A stretch of DNA of 64,000 nt from Balaenoptera acutorostrata (taxonomy: Eukaryota; Chordata; Mammalia; Artiodactyla; Balaenopteridae), in contig NC_080075.1 of NCBI RefSeq assembly GCF_949987535.1, positions 38,066,269 to 38,130,268 on the forward strand, given 5' to 3'. The notes under the pieces are model-generated. The model saw nothing but the letters and a program-made list of their open reading frames with translations. It was not told where the DNA came from and searched no databases. A program made the translations under genes and the position numbers. Within the stretch, counting starts at the first letter, position 1. Every line of letters starts with the position of its first letter. This document shows positions 1 through 12,099 of this stretch, piece after piece.

Positions 1-379
1 ACAATAACCCATCACCCTTAATAAGACTCCAGAATATGGGTTATACATCCCCAAGCCAGGAGGGATGTGCTACTGGATGGAGCAAAAGATACACATGGGG
101 AAGTTCAATGATGGGACCACAGAGAAATGAATTAACCCAGAAATGAAGACTTGCCATCTCTGTGGCATCCCCTATGCTGCTCCAGTGAATCAGTACAAAA
201 GTAAAGAAGACATTTCCAAAGCCGGGAACACAGCAAAGGCAGTGACCAGAAGCAGCTATGGGTGGGAGTGCCACAAATATTCACTGATTGCAAACTGCTT
301 TCACTTGCTCTGATGCCCACAGTGTCTTCGGGCAGGCTATCACGACCCAAAATTATCTCATTTTTTAGTTAGTTTTCTG
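1..379. other. low-copy sequence, no gene recognised
   Basis: I recognise no repeat or gene here. A 56-codon ATG frame at 143-313 (+) contains CHLCG and nothing else protein-like. It has no splice context and no family resemblance that I can name, so I treat it as chance. Confidence 0.5.
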
Positions 380-660
380 TCTGTCTTCCCCCACTAGATT
401 ATAGGGATGTGAGAGCCTTGTCTATTTCCGTCACCATCATATCCTCATTTCTGAGAATGATGCCCAGGCATAATAACCAGTGCTCAAAAGATATTTGGTG
501 AGTGAGTGAGTGAACACGGGCTCTCCTCAACTATAGCCAGTCAAGTACAATCCGCCCCACTTAACAGAGGAAGAAAGCAAAGCACAGAAATGTCGAGTTC
601 ACCCAGCTAATCAGTCTGGGCCATAAAACCAGAACTCCTGATTTCAATTCCCACACTGCC
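380..660. mobile_element. L2 3' end followed by MIR relic
   Basis: 380-514 resembles the L2 LINE 3' end in + orientation: a 'ccccactagattatagggatgtgag' type block, then a tail of gtgagtgagtgag. 540-660 resembles a MIR in - orientation, with 'acagaggaagaaagc', then 'cacccagctaatcag', then an 'actcctgattt' block. Both are old and diverged. Confidence 0.5.
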
Positions 661-858
661 TAAAACCAATAGGGACATAAAAATCATGTTTATCACTTGC
701 TCCTCTCATCCCCTCGGGTCCTACAGTTTGGCAGGACTCTCAGGACAGTCCCAGGGATGATGCTTTCATCAGCTTGAGTCTAAAATCCACAGGACACTTT
801 CTCGAACTGTGGGGAAATTTCCTGAAGATGCCCATCCAGAAGCCAACATCCAGGTTGG

Positions 859-1237
859 CAACAATCTTTTTTTTTTTTTTTTAATAAATTTATTTATTTA
901 TTTTTTGGCGTGTTGGGTCTTCATTGCTGTGCGCGGGCTTTCTCTAGTTGCGGTGAGCAGGGGCTACTCTTCGTTGCAGTGCGCGGGCTTCTCATTGTCG
1001 TGGCTTCTCTTGTTGCGGAGCATGGGCTCTAGGCGCGCAGGCTTCAGTAGTTGTGGCACGTGGGCTCAGTAGTTGTGGCTTGCAGGCTCTAGAGTGCAGG
1101 CTCAGTAGTTGTGGCACACGGGCTTAGCTGCTCCACGGCATGTGGGATCTTCCCAGGCCAGGGCTCGAAACTGTGTCCCTTGCATTGGCAGGCAGACTCT
1201 CAACCACTGCGCCACCAGCGAAGCCCAACAATCTTTT
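859..1237 (-). mobile_element. CHR-type tRNA-derived SINE with 12-bp target duplication
   Basis: The element lies in - orientation, with its head at 1225 and its poly-T/AAAT tail near 871-903. A perfect 12-bp duplication, caacaatctttt, flanks it at 859-870 and 1226-1237. The body contains the repeated 'cagtagttgtggc' modules of the longer CHR subfamily. The intact duplication implies a fairly recent insertion. Confidence 0.93.
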
Positions 1238-1379
1238 ACATTCAGAATAGTGGGGCTGCCTGTTGCTGCAGGAGATTAATTAGATAGGTACCTAATTTTA
1301 AGAGGCCCAGAGGGATAAAGTGACTCAAACAAGGTTACAAGCAAGTTGGCCAGGGTGAACCACCTAGATGTGTAGTTAA

Positions 1380-1462
1380 GGCAAAAAAAACCAGGAAGGA
1401 ATGAAGGAGGGAAGGAAGGAAGGAGGGAAGGAAGAAAGGGAGGGAGGGAGGAAGGAGAGAAA
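1380..1462. repeat. purine microsatellite (GGAA/GGGA)n
   Basis: An imperfect GAAGG/GGAA/GGGA tract with all purines on the + strand. The complementary strand gives spurious Ser/Pro/Phe/Leu reading frames that should not be called genes. Confidence 0.9.
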
Positions 1463-2024
1463 AGATGGACCCCAAACAGAAGAAAAAACTATCCTGTGGT
1501 GTTTCAGGTATTTCAGATTAGTATAAGAGAAGAAGCACTTAGGGACATTTAGGGACATGGGGACCTTCCCAGAGCTTCTCTCACTATTGGCCCAAGTGAT
1601 CATTTCTCTACCTTCCCCCATCAGCTATGACTTCTTGTCAATGAATCCCACTCCATCTCTCTTAAAAGCACTAAGGACTGTGCCGATTTATCAACACAGA
1701 ACAAAAGTCTCAGATAGCACAAGGATGTTGTACGAGAGCAAGTGAAAACCAGAACTTAAGTCTGTTCCTTCCCTCAAAATCCCTAAATTTTGGCCAACAC
1801 ACACACGTGCACAAACGCACACTTTGCTCCCCCAGCTCTATTCCTACCACCACCACCAGCAATTCCCACAGCCCAGCCTAGAGCGTCAGATGCAGATGGG
1901 GCTTCCTGGGGATTAAATACAACCCAAGCTGAGTAGCTGAACCTTGCGCGGCTCTGGGCACCCCCATCAGACAGAGAGGTGAAGAGGGGCATCCTCTGTT
2001 GACGCCTTCTGTCCCAGGCCCTGG
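1463..2024. other. low-copy sequence
   Basis: No repeat or gene is recognised. Short open frames exist on both strands but have no supporting signal. Confidence 0.4.
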
Positions 2025-2120
2025 CTGGCAATTTACAAACAATAGTTAATCTTCCCAACAATTCTGCAAAAATACCCTTTTAACAGATGACGAAATTAAG
2101 TCTCAGAAAGACAAAGTACT
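2025..2120 (-). mobile_element. MIR relic
   Basis: A short diverged MIR core in - orientation ('aacagatgacgaaattaag' followed by 'tctcagaaagac'). Confidence 0.45.
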
Positions 2121-2780
2121 TTATTGAGAATGTTTTCACTTAAAAATCTGATTGCTCTTTTCATTAAACCAAACTCCCAACTCATCATTCTCATTTATTT
2201 CAAGCTGAAAATACATAGCTTTCTATTCTCCAAAATAAAACTATTTACTTTACACTAGAAAATGAAAACTTTTTACAGAACTAATCACAGGTAATATTAA
2301 AATTGCAAATGAGGGTAAAAAGCTAAGGGCAAATGCTAAAATGTTTATCTCAATGTAAAGGGGACTCAGACAAAAGACTGAGTACTTCAGCATACTCTCA
2401 GAAAGAGCCAGAATGTTATTCTTCATCAAATCTGGCACTGTCCCTGGCCCTCAGCAGAGAAAGAGCAGGCCAGTGTAGAATTAGGTCCTTCAAAGTTTAT
2501 AACTACAGCCTCCCCCCACTGGGCTGTGAGTCCACTGGGACAAAGCATGGCAGGAGGAATATGTGCTTTGCAAAGACTGACCCTTTTCATTACAAACTAG
2601 AGAGGATTAGGATTTTCCTCTGTATGAAAAGCATTCTTACCTTCTAATCTGCTATTCTGAGTGGAAAAAGAAGAAGGCACAGGATAAGGACCAGTGTGCT
2701 AGAGTTGGATACAACTCAGGGAACATGCATGGGGTGGACTTGACCATCAAATGTTTCACTCATTAGGAGTAAAAAGTTAC
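2121..2780. other. low-copy sequence
   Basis: No recognisable gene or repeat. An open frame at 2333-2647 (+) has no splice or family support. Confidence 0.4.
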
Positions 2781-2784
2781 TGAC

Positions 2785-2853
2785 CCATCTCTTTGCTATA
2801 CACCTGAAACTAATACAATATTGTAGATCAACTATAGCTCAATTAAAAAAAAA
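2785..2853 (+). mobile_element. LINE-1 3' end fragment
   Basis: The sequence 'tatacacctgaaactaatac' followed by 'aatattgtagatcaactata' and an A-run is the terminal part of the L1 3' UTR common in laurasiatherian genomes. Only about 70 bp remain, so this is a severely 5'-truncated copy. Confidence 0.7.
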
Positions 2854-3784
2854 AGTTACTGGCCATTGGTCCAAGTGCTCCCTAATACCTAAGGACAGGA
2901 CCACAAAGAAGATTTTTCATCTATTAAAGAGACTTACTGAGGGGTCAGCTGGGCTGAAAGATGGTCTCATCCTACTGAAATGCACCCAAACCTAAGGCAG
3001 ACACCAGAATGCAAATATACAGTTATTACACATGGGCCCAGATCACCCATGTCAGCATGATCTTCATTATTCACTCTCTATGCTAGCTATTTGGGAAGCC
3101 AAATCCTAACCTGCAGCTACTTTTTTAATTTGCCGTGAGCCATCCACGTCACAAAGACCACAAACACTGAAAATCTCTATGATTAGCACCTTCTTTGTAG
3201 GAGATCCAAGTGTGAAACCAAATTGCAGGAGAATATGACTTGGTGAACAAGCATCAGAGCAAAGGTGATGTGATGAATCAAAAGTTTAATGGCTCAGCCC
3301 GAGAAAAGCCTGATGTGGTTTGCTCACTCACTCAGCACTGCCTTGCCAAGGAGACTGGCAGTCCCTTTCCCTTCCATTCCTGCAGTGCTGTGAGGCCAGA
3401 AATACTCTAAGAGAGCTTAGTGAAATTCCTCTCCCCTGTGCAAAGCAAGGATGACACCACTGGCATTTCTTTTCCATGGCTGACCAACCCTGCTTGGAGG
3501 ACTACTCTTTCTTTAGATGCATCAGTTCATTTGATCAGGCTACAGGCAAGTCCTATAGTTCTAGTAGCTTGTTGATCTTGCTCTCATCCAACATCCGTGG
3601 CTCCCACAGAGATAGTTTAACTTCCTAAGTTCAGGGTTCAGTTTAGTCCCCCAAGTACTAATAAGAGTATTCTCACAAAGGATAAGAATCTGAAGCAACT
3701 TTTGAAAAATGTCTCTGTGGCTTGATCCATCCAGATAATCAAAGCAAAATTTCTGGAATTTACCCCCTTGACTAGGAAGTTTCA
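2854..3784. other. low-copy sequence
   Basis: About 930 bp with no gene, RNA gene or repeat that I can name. Confidence 0.4.
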
Positions 3785-4230
3785 GTGCTGTATTAATTAA
3801 GATACAAGCTTGGCGGCTTCAAAAGAGACTGAAAACCATCATAGTTTAAACAAGACAGAATGTAATTTCCCTCTCACGTAACAGTCTGAATGTAAACAAT
3901 CTAGGGCTAGCATCACAGCACCAAAGTTTGGGACCCAGGCTCCTTTTATTGGGTTGCTCTCCATCCAGAGGCATACTCTTTATCTCCAAGTCTAGAATGT
4001 CTCATGGTAATGTCCATGCTTCTGTCACTAGTGGCAGGATAGAGGCTGGGGAAGTTCAAGGTAAGCTCCCTCCCTTTAAAGGCATGACCAGGAAGGTGGA
4101 CACATCACTTCCGCTCACCCCGTGCACAGAACCTTGTCTGCATCCCAGCCACAGGACAAATGGTCCTGTAGTAGTCTTTAGCAGGGCAGCATTACACTCA
4201 GCTGAGAATTCTATTTCTATGTAAAAAATG
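3785..4230 (+). mobile_element. ancient interspersed repeat, family A copy 1
   Basis: It shares an ordered set of blocks with 21715-22060, 57105-57425 and 63790-64000: '(t)ttaaacaa' near the start, a 'cctctcac / cagtc' block, a 'tccaggctcctt'-like block, a 'catggt / atggc(t)' block, and a late 'aggaag' and cancer-free spacer region. I recognise it as a widespread old mammalian repeat but cannot assign the family name safely. Confidence 0.4.
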
Positions 4231-5461
4231 AGAGGATAGATATTATCTCTGCCCAGCTACCATCATTCCTCTTTCCTTTTGAAGTCAGATTATTCCACAG
4301 CTCTTTAATGAGAACAGTTGTAGACTTGTGTATAAAATTAGATTAGAAATATGCTGACTTATTGAGAGTATATATGTCACATGGATTCAAACATATTAAC
4401 AAATCAAAACATAACATTTGCATGATATCATTCTAAAGTTCAAGACTAGCAGTATTCCTCAGTTAATACATAGATGTGGGGAGAAAGTCTGCTTGAGAAA
4501 TAACTTTATGTGGGAGAAAAGCTGTAAATAGGGTTGAAAAAGGAGTTTGAGTTTCCACTGGGGAGGGCCAAATGGACAGACTAAGAAGAGAATGCTTTTT
4601 CTCTCTTTTTGCTGGGTTTTAATTTTTATTTACATGTTCAGGTTGATAGAACTTAATTGTGTTTCCCTATAAATAACTAAGGGGTACATAGCATTGGGTT
4701 TTCTTAGACAAAAATCTTCAGATAGTTTTGAGGGTTGGTTTTATGTTCAGCTGTCATGGACCAAAGCCTATATCCTGATTGCCCACTAACAAGGCAACTC
4801 TATTATACTGCCCTCCACTCTCCCCCTATTATCAATGAAATGTCCTGTCCTGTTTTTAGCTGAAAGGAAAATCTCTGAGCTCTTGAAAAATAAATGAAAA
4901 TGAGATATAATTATGTATGGTTGCACCCATAACCATAGGGTGGGTGGGTATAAATGTTACAATATTTTATTGTTCAGCTTCTCATCCACCATATGAAATA
5001 TATTTTAAAAAATTTTAAACACTTCTCCCCATCTCCATTGACTACATAATCATTCTAACCATTGTTTCCAATGGACAAGAGGATTTTTTAAAGAGCATCC
5101 AGATAGAAGAGAGGGGTTTAATTAACACATTGTTGACTTTTGTTGGAGAAGAGGGGGAGTTTATAGTGCCTGCTTTAATATAAGCTCCAGCTCCTTATTC
5201 TTACCTAGAATACCTCACTTAATAATTAGCTCAACTCTCTCTGTGGCTTCATACATGAATGGGCCACCTTTCGAAGTACATGAAACAGGGGTAGTAAAGT
5301 ATCTATGCAGTTTGAGGAAATTCAACTCCCCAGTTTTATTCCCTGGGTCCAACTGGATTCCAGTAGCCTGAGATGTTCTTTCAAAAAAAATACTTGTCCC
5401 TCCCCAATGTAAAATCCATCCAGTAAAAATGTTTAACCAAAGAACAGAGGAAACTAGCTGC
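4231..5461. other. AT-rich low-copy sequence
   Basis: No gene or repeat is recognised over about 1.2 kb. Confidence 0.4.
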
Positions 5462-5590
5462 AGAAGGAAGGAAGGAAGGAAGGAAAGAAGGAAGGAAGGA
5501 AGGGAGGGAGGGAGGGAGGAAGGAAGGAAGGAGGGAGGGAAGGAAGGAGGGAGGAGGGGGGAGGGAGAGAGGGAGGGGGGAGGGAGAAAA
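5462..5590. repeat. 129-nt uninterrupted purine tract with G-quadruplex motif
   Basis: Every base on the + strand from 5462 to 5590 is A or G. (GGAA)n gives way to (GGGA)n and G-runs of up to six. The segment at 5502-5516, GGGAGGGAGGGAGGG, is a canonical four-run G-quadruplex motif with one-base loops. The low-complexity proline/serine/leucine frames on the - strand here are artefacts of the repeat. Confidence 0.95.
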
Positions 5591-6295
5591 TAAATGAGGT
5601 TTCCCATAAAAACCCAGATTGAAGGCTCTCCATGGGAGTACAAAGGTTACCCTCCCTCTCATAGTAGCTTCTGAAAATATGCTCCTCTCTTACAAATGGA
5701 AACTGTGTAGCCTTTCTTTCAAAAATTACCCCTCCATGAAATAGCACATGTGCCTGAAGTTGATCAACAAAAAAGATCATTTCTGGTTGGTCAGCTCATG
5801 TTTGAAGAAGCTGCAGACTGGAAAGACCCTGGAGGCTAAGGCGGGAACTTCTGTCTCCAAGGAAAAATGGAATTCAAGCCAGCGATTCTTGGCCCCATTT
5901 TAATAGCACATAGAAGCCTCAGAGTGTTGGGAGGGAAAAGAAAACAAACAGCTGAAAAATCAACTCTTTCTTTCTCCCTCCTTAGACTTTTTTAAGTTGA
6001 AAAAGAGAAAAAAATTCTCCAATGTTTTACAAAGTCTTTAGGTCTCCAAATATACCAATTAATAATTTTATAAGCAAATCAACTTACTCGTCATAGAGTA
6101 ATATATTCTTAAACTAATAATGACATTTTGGGAGCTGTAAAGATATATTTTTTTATGTTGTACACATTCAGATTTTCCCAAATTTTGCACATCTAGCAAT
6201 ACTGCACATTGTTTCTAGTTATGCAATATTCATTCAGTAAAAATGTATTATTACATCTGAATCATAAATCAACAATACTTCAATTTAAAAATGTA
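5591..6295. other. AT-rich low-copy sequence
   Basis: No gene or repeat is recognised. The segment is AT-rich from about 6000. Confidence 0.4.
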
Positions 6296-6430
6296 TTATT
6301 GAGTTTCTCCTATGTGCCAGACACCATGCTAGAGTCTGAGGATAAAACAGTAATTAAATAAAGACACAGCCTCTGCCCTCATAATGCTTGCAGTCAAACA
6401 GAAGAGATGGGCTTTAAGTAAAAATTATAC
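6296..6430 (+). mobile_element. ancient repeat fragment ('tatgtgccagacac' type)
   Basis: It contains 'cctatgtgccagacacca' and a 'gccctcataatgcttgcag' block. This pattern recurs in the window near 14170, 30780, 44420, 46740, 50900, 55490 and 62700. It is an old, common mammalian repeat whose family I do not name. Confidence 0.4.
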
Positions 6431-6559
6431 AAAGAATTCATTTTTTCTCCCATTGATCTTAAACCCCAAATCAATTTGAATCTACCTTCATGCAAACATG
6501 TCACTGCCATGTAATGCTTTTATTATGGAAGTGGTGCCTCACATAGGCATGCAGACAGG

Positions 6560-7035
6560 GGAAGGTGTCATGAGTGTGCTCTAGCAGAAGCTGTCAATGT
6601 CACTCTTATTTCCCCTCTCCCTTCATTCCAAGGCAACTGACCAACTTCCAGCTGCAACCTGCATCTCTTTGCCTCAGGGCTTCTTCCGTCTGCTGGAGAC
6701 TGCTCTACCAGTTCCTTAACACCCACCACCAGCAGCAGCCCTCAACTAACTACTGACAGGAGTTGGTGTATAAATACCCCAGCTCCCTCACCTCTTGAAT
6801 AGCATATGTAGGAGGTGTGTTTTCTACACTGGCCTCCAAAGTTCCTGAATGCAATTTAGCTCCATTTACACATTCTGCTAACTTGCTTGATAAAGTGCCC
6901 TCTCTTGGCTGCCTTCCCTTCCCATTTTACTTCCTCACTTTCCTATAGTTGTTTCCTAGAATCATCTCCTAAATAATTTACTTGCACTCAAATCCTTCCT
7001 TCCGGGTCTGACTCTAAGCCATTTCATAGAGTCTG
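6560..7035 (+). mobile_element. ancient LTR-like element
   Basis: A TATA-like 'tataaatacccc' lies near 6769, and a 3' block 'aataatttacttgcactcaa' near 6972 is shared with 30205-30275. That layout of TATA followed by a polyadenylation-type end fits an old MaLR/ERVL LTR in + orientation. Boundaries are approximate. Confidence 0.4.
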
Positions 7036-8239
7036 CCCGATGTGTGCTCCATTATTAAATCAATCATCATTTAACAGCACCTACTGAGCCCCAATTATTT
7101 TTTTTCTTATTTAATTTATTAATTTTCTATCTCTTTAAAGGAAGAAATATAGAAGAGTCACCTACGCAGAGTGAGTTTTTTAAGTTCTCAAGGGCGCTAA
7201 AGTACATAGCTTTCTTCCTCTGAGCCACCATGATATAAAATTTGCCGACATAGCCAAACAAAATCTCTTCTCTTTCCACTTACACCTATTTTCTGTTGTT
7301 CTGTCCCCTGTTGACAGAGGCAGGGTCCCCCATATAAGAGAGAGAAGGATAGGAAAGGGGTGAAATAGGCCTTTGGGGTATCCCTTCCACAATAGAAAGA
7401 GGAAACTAAGTTCAAAAATACCATTTTAGAAGGATACAGGAGCATGCTACTTTTCATGAAGACCATGTGGAATCAGTGTTACTCACTCCTCCTTGGAACT
7501 CACAAGATCTAACCACACTTCTGTTGTTTGCCTCTACAAAGGGGCATCTATCAAGAAGTCATCAAAGCTCTCAGTTGTTTAATTTAGGATGTTTAGTTTA
7601 GCAAGGGTCAGAAACAATTCAATCAATTTAAGTCAAAGAGGGGGACGTGGGAAGGATGCAGGGGAAGCTCACAGAACAACAAACCTGTGGAAGAACAGAG
7701 ATACGGTTGGGACTTGGGGATGATAGAAACCAGCACCTTGGCTCCCTTGCAACGGATTCTGCTCCCTTTCCCTGCTCTCTGTAAACGGACTTTATGCTTC
7801 TCTCTCATTAAAGACTGGTTTTCTCCAAGTCAGGGTTCTCGGTTTTAGGCAACAAATGTCGTAAGGAGAAAGGGACTTTTGAAAGGACATTGGTTGCCCT
7901 CAGGTTGTTATTCATCCACGTGCACCTGCAGTCTTACTGGCTGCTCACAGAGACTTCCCTTCTGACTGGTCACAGCATCCGTTCAGGCGAGTCAGTGCCC
8001 CGCTGTACCACTTGTCAGGTATGTTGGAAACCACTCCAGCTAAACTCACAGAATCACTGTGAGGGTGGAGAAACGGGCTTTAGGCTGAGCTTCCTAGAGC
8101 AACGCCCAGAACCCAGCTAAAGAACTGACCTGTTAAGGGGGTCACCTCCAACTCCAGAGCCTCGTTGCCTCTCTTCCCCTCCCAACCCACCCCCCATGCT
8201 AGCAAGATGGCAACCACCCAGCCGAGCTGATCCCTCGCA
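7036..8239. other. low-copy sequence
   Basis: No gene or repeat is recognised over about 1.2 kb. Confidence 0.4.
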
Positions 8240-8259
8240 TACATTTAGCAAAACTCATC

Positions 8260-8477
8260 AAATTGTGCCCTTCAGAAATAGAGACAGAGATGTAGAGAAC
8301 AAACGTATGGACACCAAGGGGGGAAAGCGTGGGGGTTGGGGGTGGGGATGGTGGTGTGATGAATTGCGAGATTGGGATTGACATGTATACACTGATGTGT
8401 ATAAAATGGATGAGTAATAAGAACCTGCTGTATAAAAAATAAATAAAATTTAAACATTTAAAAAAAATTGTGCCCTT
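8260..8477 (+). mobile_element. young 5'-truncated LINE-1 inserted in older repeat
   Basis: An L1 3' end of about 192 bp (8273-8464) carries the 'gggattgacatgtatacact' block and an A-rich tail. A perfect 13-bp duplication, aaattgtgccctt, flanks it at 8260-8272 and 8465-8477. The sequence resumes after the insertion with 'gttatgtaaactctacctc' and 'aataaaactgac', which looks like an older L1 3' end that served as the target. Confidence 0.85.
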
Positions 8478-9635
8478 GACACTGGTGAATTTTGTGTTAT
8501 GTAAACTCTACCTCAATAAAACTGACAAAAATAAAGAAAAACAAGGAAACAAAAGAATCCTGCTCACCTTTTCCTGCCCTTTCTGAAGCCCTCCTGTTCC
8601 TGCTTGTGCCTTGTATGAAGTGTGGGGTATCCTTTTTTGAGTTGTGTTTTTTTTTCTTCCAACTGTTGTTCCAATTGTTAATTTTTCTAGCTAAAACTGC
8701 AAATTCTCTGAAGGGAGGGAGTTATTGAAAACTGACCTACGCCCATTTGGTTCTTTTTGGTGAAAACAGTAGCCACGGAAGAAGTTGGAGGTCGGTGAGG
8801 ATTAGCTGCTTCTCCACACCCTCCCAGCCCTGTTACATTGATGGGAAACCTCAAGCCAAATGCTGCCACATATGCAAACATTTACTAAAAAACAGCTTAT
8901 TAACAAGCAAACACAAAGCTGTTTATAAAGGCTGTTCTATAAGCCCCATGCAGTGTAAGCTCTCTACCCTTTGAAGTGCTTTGACCACCACCTCATATGA
9001 AAGATTTATCTGAGACTCAGGACAACATTCCAGAAACAAGATTCTGTTACCCGCACAGGTAGCATTCTCCTAAACCAGTGGCTGGATATGGGATCATTTA
9101 GGGATCCTGTGTCTGTTGCCTGCCCTAAGAGTGCAGGCTACAGGCCTTGCTAGATTCTTCTACCCTGTTTAACCAAGTGGCTTTGAAACATTTCAGCCCA
9201 TCCCCACATCTCGAATATATTCAGTTTCATCAAACTGGGAGACCACTTTCATTATGCAAGCACCAACTACTATTTTCACCAATAAAACCCCTTTCTGACA
9301 TTCACTATGCTCACTAGCGAAGCATAAGGTATTGACCAAGATTGAATAGTGTTAGTTAGTTCTTGTAGCAGCTGCCTGAACTTCCTGAATAGAATGAAGT
9401 TGGTCCCGGACTGTGTGTTCTTGCTTGGAGCTGCTACCCGTGGAGATGGAGCTTAAACCAAATAGCACAAACTCAAGTTCCTCTGTCTATGCTGAACTTT
9501 TTGAAAGTAAATTATAGACATCTTTCCAAAAACATCCTGTCTTCTTTTAAACTCTTCATAAAATTTTTGACTTCTAATATATGTTTAGTAACTGTTAATA
9601 AGTATAAGCCAAACAAATTAAGAATGGAGGGTTTT
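8478..9635. other. older L1-like tail then low-copy sequence
   Basis: 8478-8530 continues the older L1-like 3' end interrupted by the insertion before it. The remaining 1.1 kb has no gene or repeat that I can name. Confidence 0.4.
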
Positions 9636-9641
9636 TAAGAT

Positions 9642-9768
9642 GGAAGGAAGGAAGGAGGGAAGGAGGGAAGGAGGGAAGGAAGGAAGGAAGGAAGGAAGGG
9701 AGGAAGGAAGAGAGGTAGGGAGGGAGGAAGAAAGGGTAGAGGGAGAGAGGAAGGAAAAAAGAATGGAG
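9642..9768. repeat. purine microsatellite (GGAA/GGGA)n
   Basis: A GGAA/GGAGGGAA tract, all purine from 9642 to about 9715 and interrupted after that. As at 1.4 and 5.5 kb, the purine strand is the + strand. Confidence 0.9.
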
Positions 9769-10240
9769 GAAGGCTTCTAGCCTCCAGACTCTCCTTGTCT
9801 TTGAAGGTGTAGACACTCAGCCCTGGGCTGTGCCTCAGCTCCCATTGCTGCTTTTTGGGAGGCTTTGGGGACTGGCGGTTTTTTAAAAACAGATCTAAAA
9901 ATAAGGAAAAGATGTGGTCTGTGAAAAGGCTAAGTCACCCTGTATAAATAAAACTGGGAAATCTCTGGGGTGAAGAATAATTCCCAAAGGCTAATCAGCA
10001 GCCTAAAATTAGTCAGATGAGCCCAGAGAAGCAAGGCTTCTCTAGGTCGCTGAGTTTGCCATATCAAGGAAGCTCCAATCCCCCGCCCACTGCAGTCACC
10101 CTTTAAGGCCTTTCTTCGACAAGGCCATTCCTAGTGGCCATGGTGTTGGAGCCACTCAGGGCCAAGCTCCAAGGCAGGAAGGAGAAGTGATTGGACGGGG
10201 AGCCGGGCAAATACCACCCTCCACCTGCCATTCTAAACGT
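9769..10240. other. low-copy sequence
   Basis: No gene or repeat is recognised. Confidence 0.4.
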
Positions 10241-10244
10241 ATCC

Positions 10245-10392
10245 AGAGTATCTTTACGGCAGCATGGCACAGCTCTGGAATCCAGATCCTGGCCTGCCAC
10301 TCCCTACGTCTACCGTTTTGGGCAAATTACTCAGTCTCTATGAACCTCAGGTTCCTCATGTGTGAAAACAAAAGCAACAATAAAAAATAAGC
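10245..10392 (+). mobile_element. MIR relic
   Basis: The MIR core order is preserved in + orientation: 'cctggcctgccactccctac', then 'ttgggcaaattactcagtct', then 'ctcaggttcctcatgtgtga'. Confidence 0.7.
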
Positions 10393-10399
10393 AAACAAA

Positions 10400-10870
10400 T
10401 AAAGCACAGTACCAACCTATAGTGGTCATCCAATATTCTTCCTTGCTTGCTATCCATCCCCCTGCTTGTAACAGCACCCATTCGTCTTTAGTGGGAGGGG
10501 TCCTCACCACTCTCGGCCTATGTGGTTCTGGTGAACCCACCAGCATTGAACAGGTTGACACAAGACCAAGATCGGGCCAATCAGCATATTCTCTCCCAGT
10601 ACCACTGCTCAGTTAGGAGTCCATTACCCACTGAGACTCAGCCCTGAGACTTGTGTTGGAACCAGTGGAAATAAATTTTCTCTCTTCTGAACTTGAAGCT
10701 GATGATATGGGCCTAGCGGTGCTGGGATCACCGTGTGGAGAGAAGATGCCTGGGATTGAAGCCGAGGCAAGAAGGAGCACCAAATCCTGATGATTTGAGC
10801 CATTGGACAGAACCAAGCCAGGATGAAGGCCTCACCCAGGGACTGGCCAGTTACAGGAGGGAATAAATTC
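10400..10870 (+). mobile_element. unassigned ancient LTR-like repeat
   Basis: The block 'aagatcgggccaatcagcat / attctctccc' matches in pattern the 'agctagacaatcagattatc / cc' block near 14563. Both look like fragments of one old LTR-type family. The class is uncertain. Confidence 0.3.
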
Positions 10871-10924
10871 CACTCTTAGCTCAAAGCAGTTTGAGGTGGG
10901 TTCTCTATCACATGAAAAGAAAAA

Positions 10925-11180
10925 TACCATGGACTCTGAATCCTAATGCCTGATTTAAATTGTGACTCTGTGACTTATTAGTTGTGGGAACTTGGGTAGT
11001 TATTTAATATCTCTGTCTCAGTTTTCTTACTAATACATGGGATAATAATATCAACTTCATAAGGCTATTGTGAGGATTGTATATAAGTGAATATACATAA
11101 AGCACTTATAACAGTGCCTGACACCCTGGCACATTAAAAATACTATATTGGTGTTAGCTATCATAATCATCATCATAATA
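10925..11180 (+). mobile_element. MIR, nearly full length
   Basis: The MIR order is visible: 'gactctgtgacttattagtt', 'gtcagttttcttac'-like blocks, 'ggataataatatcaacttca', 'aaagcacttataacagtgcc' and the 3' 'gttagctatcataatcatca'. Confidence 0.85.
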
Positions 11181-11529
11181 ATATTGTATATTAATTATAT
11201 AATAATGGCAACTGTTACTATTAATGTTTTTATTTTTATGTCACAGATTTATAGGATTTGGTGGCATATATCCAATGAATTTGAGTAAAATTCAGAATTG
11301 TTCTGGTTAGTCTTCACAAAGGAAGGCGCCTTAAATTTCATCCAGCCCAAACTAAGGCCCAGATAGCCTTACTGTCTTTTTTGCTAGACTGATTAGACTG
11401 GTAGAGCAGGGTCATGCTATAGAAGTATTTAGGATATGTCTTAATAAAAGACAGAATTTTGTCAAGACCCTGATGATGTCTATATAGATGAGATTAAGAA
11501 TTCTGGGTCAAGTTAGGCAAGCATATTGA

Positions 11530-11970
11530 CTAACAAAGCCTCCACAAGAAGGTGAGATTTGAGCATGATTTTTAGGAGTAGTAAGCACTAGCCTTGAAAG
11601 CGTCTATAGGAAGAGTTTCCTGGGCACAGGGAACAGCCAGTGAAAAGGTCCTGCCAGGCATTTTGGAGGAACAGCTGGATTAGAGTGAGGGAGGGGGATT
11701 ACCGTGGGAGATGCAGACAGCGAGGCAAATGGGGCCAGCTCATGTGGGAGCCCATATGCACCAGGGTGAAGACTTCAGTTTTTACCCTGTGTGAGACGGG
11801 GACCCAAAGCAGAGTTTGGGACAAAGGAGCGACATCTGACTTTGGGTTTGAAAGATCAGCCCAGTTCCTGTATTCCAAGTAGACTGTCGGTGCACACAAG
11901 GGTAGAGCAGGGAGACAAGTCAGGAAGCTGGTTCCTATCCAGGTGAGAGATGATGGTCCTCTGAGCGTTT
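11530..11970 (+). mobile_element. ancient repeat, family B copy 1
   Basis: Diverged blocks include 'gtgaaaaggtcctg', 'aggagcgacatctgactttg', 'gggagacaagtcaggaagct' and 'gtgagagatgatggtcctc'. The last block recurs at 54585 ('gacggatgatggtggcctgg'), and later parts of the same family appear at 56160-57060 and 61625-61860. I recognise an old interspersed family but not its name. Confidence 0.4.
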
Positions 11971-12099
11971 TGGCTTCACGTACTCAGACCAGTTCTCCCC
12001 CGATGACAGCGTCGCGTCTCACATCCTCACAGTTTACCGCCAGAGAGCAAAGGCCTCCTTCCCTTTACTTCTCCTTAATTCCCTTAAAAACACGTACGC

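Noticed and set aside
143..313. 56-codon frame with CHLCG at the window start
   Set aside because: Short, no upstream promoter or splice site, a single Cys pair is not enough for a zinc-binding call, and no family is recognised.
5215..5780. Pro/Ser/Phe/Leu-rich proteins on the - strand
   Set aside because: They are translations of the purine microsatellite. The same applies near 1.4 and 9.7 kb.
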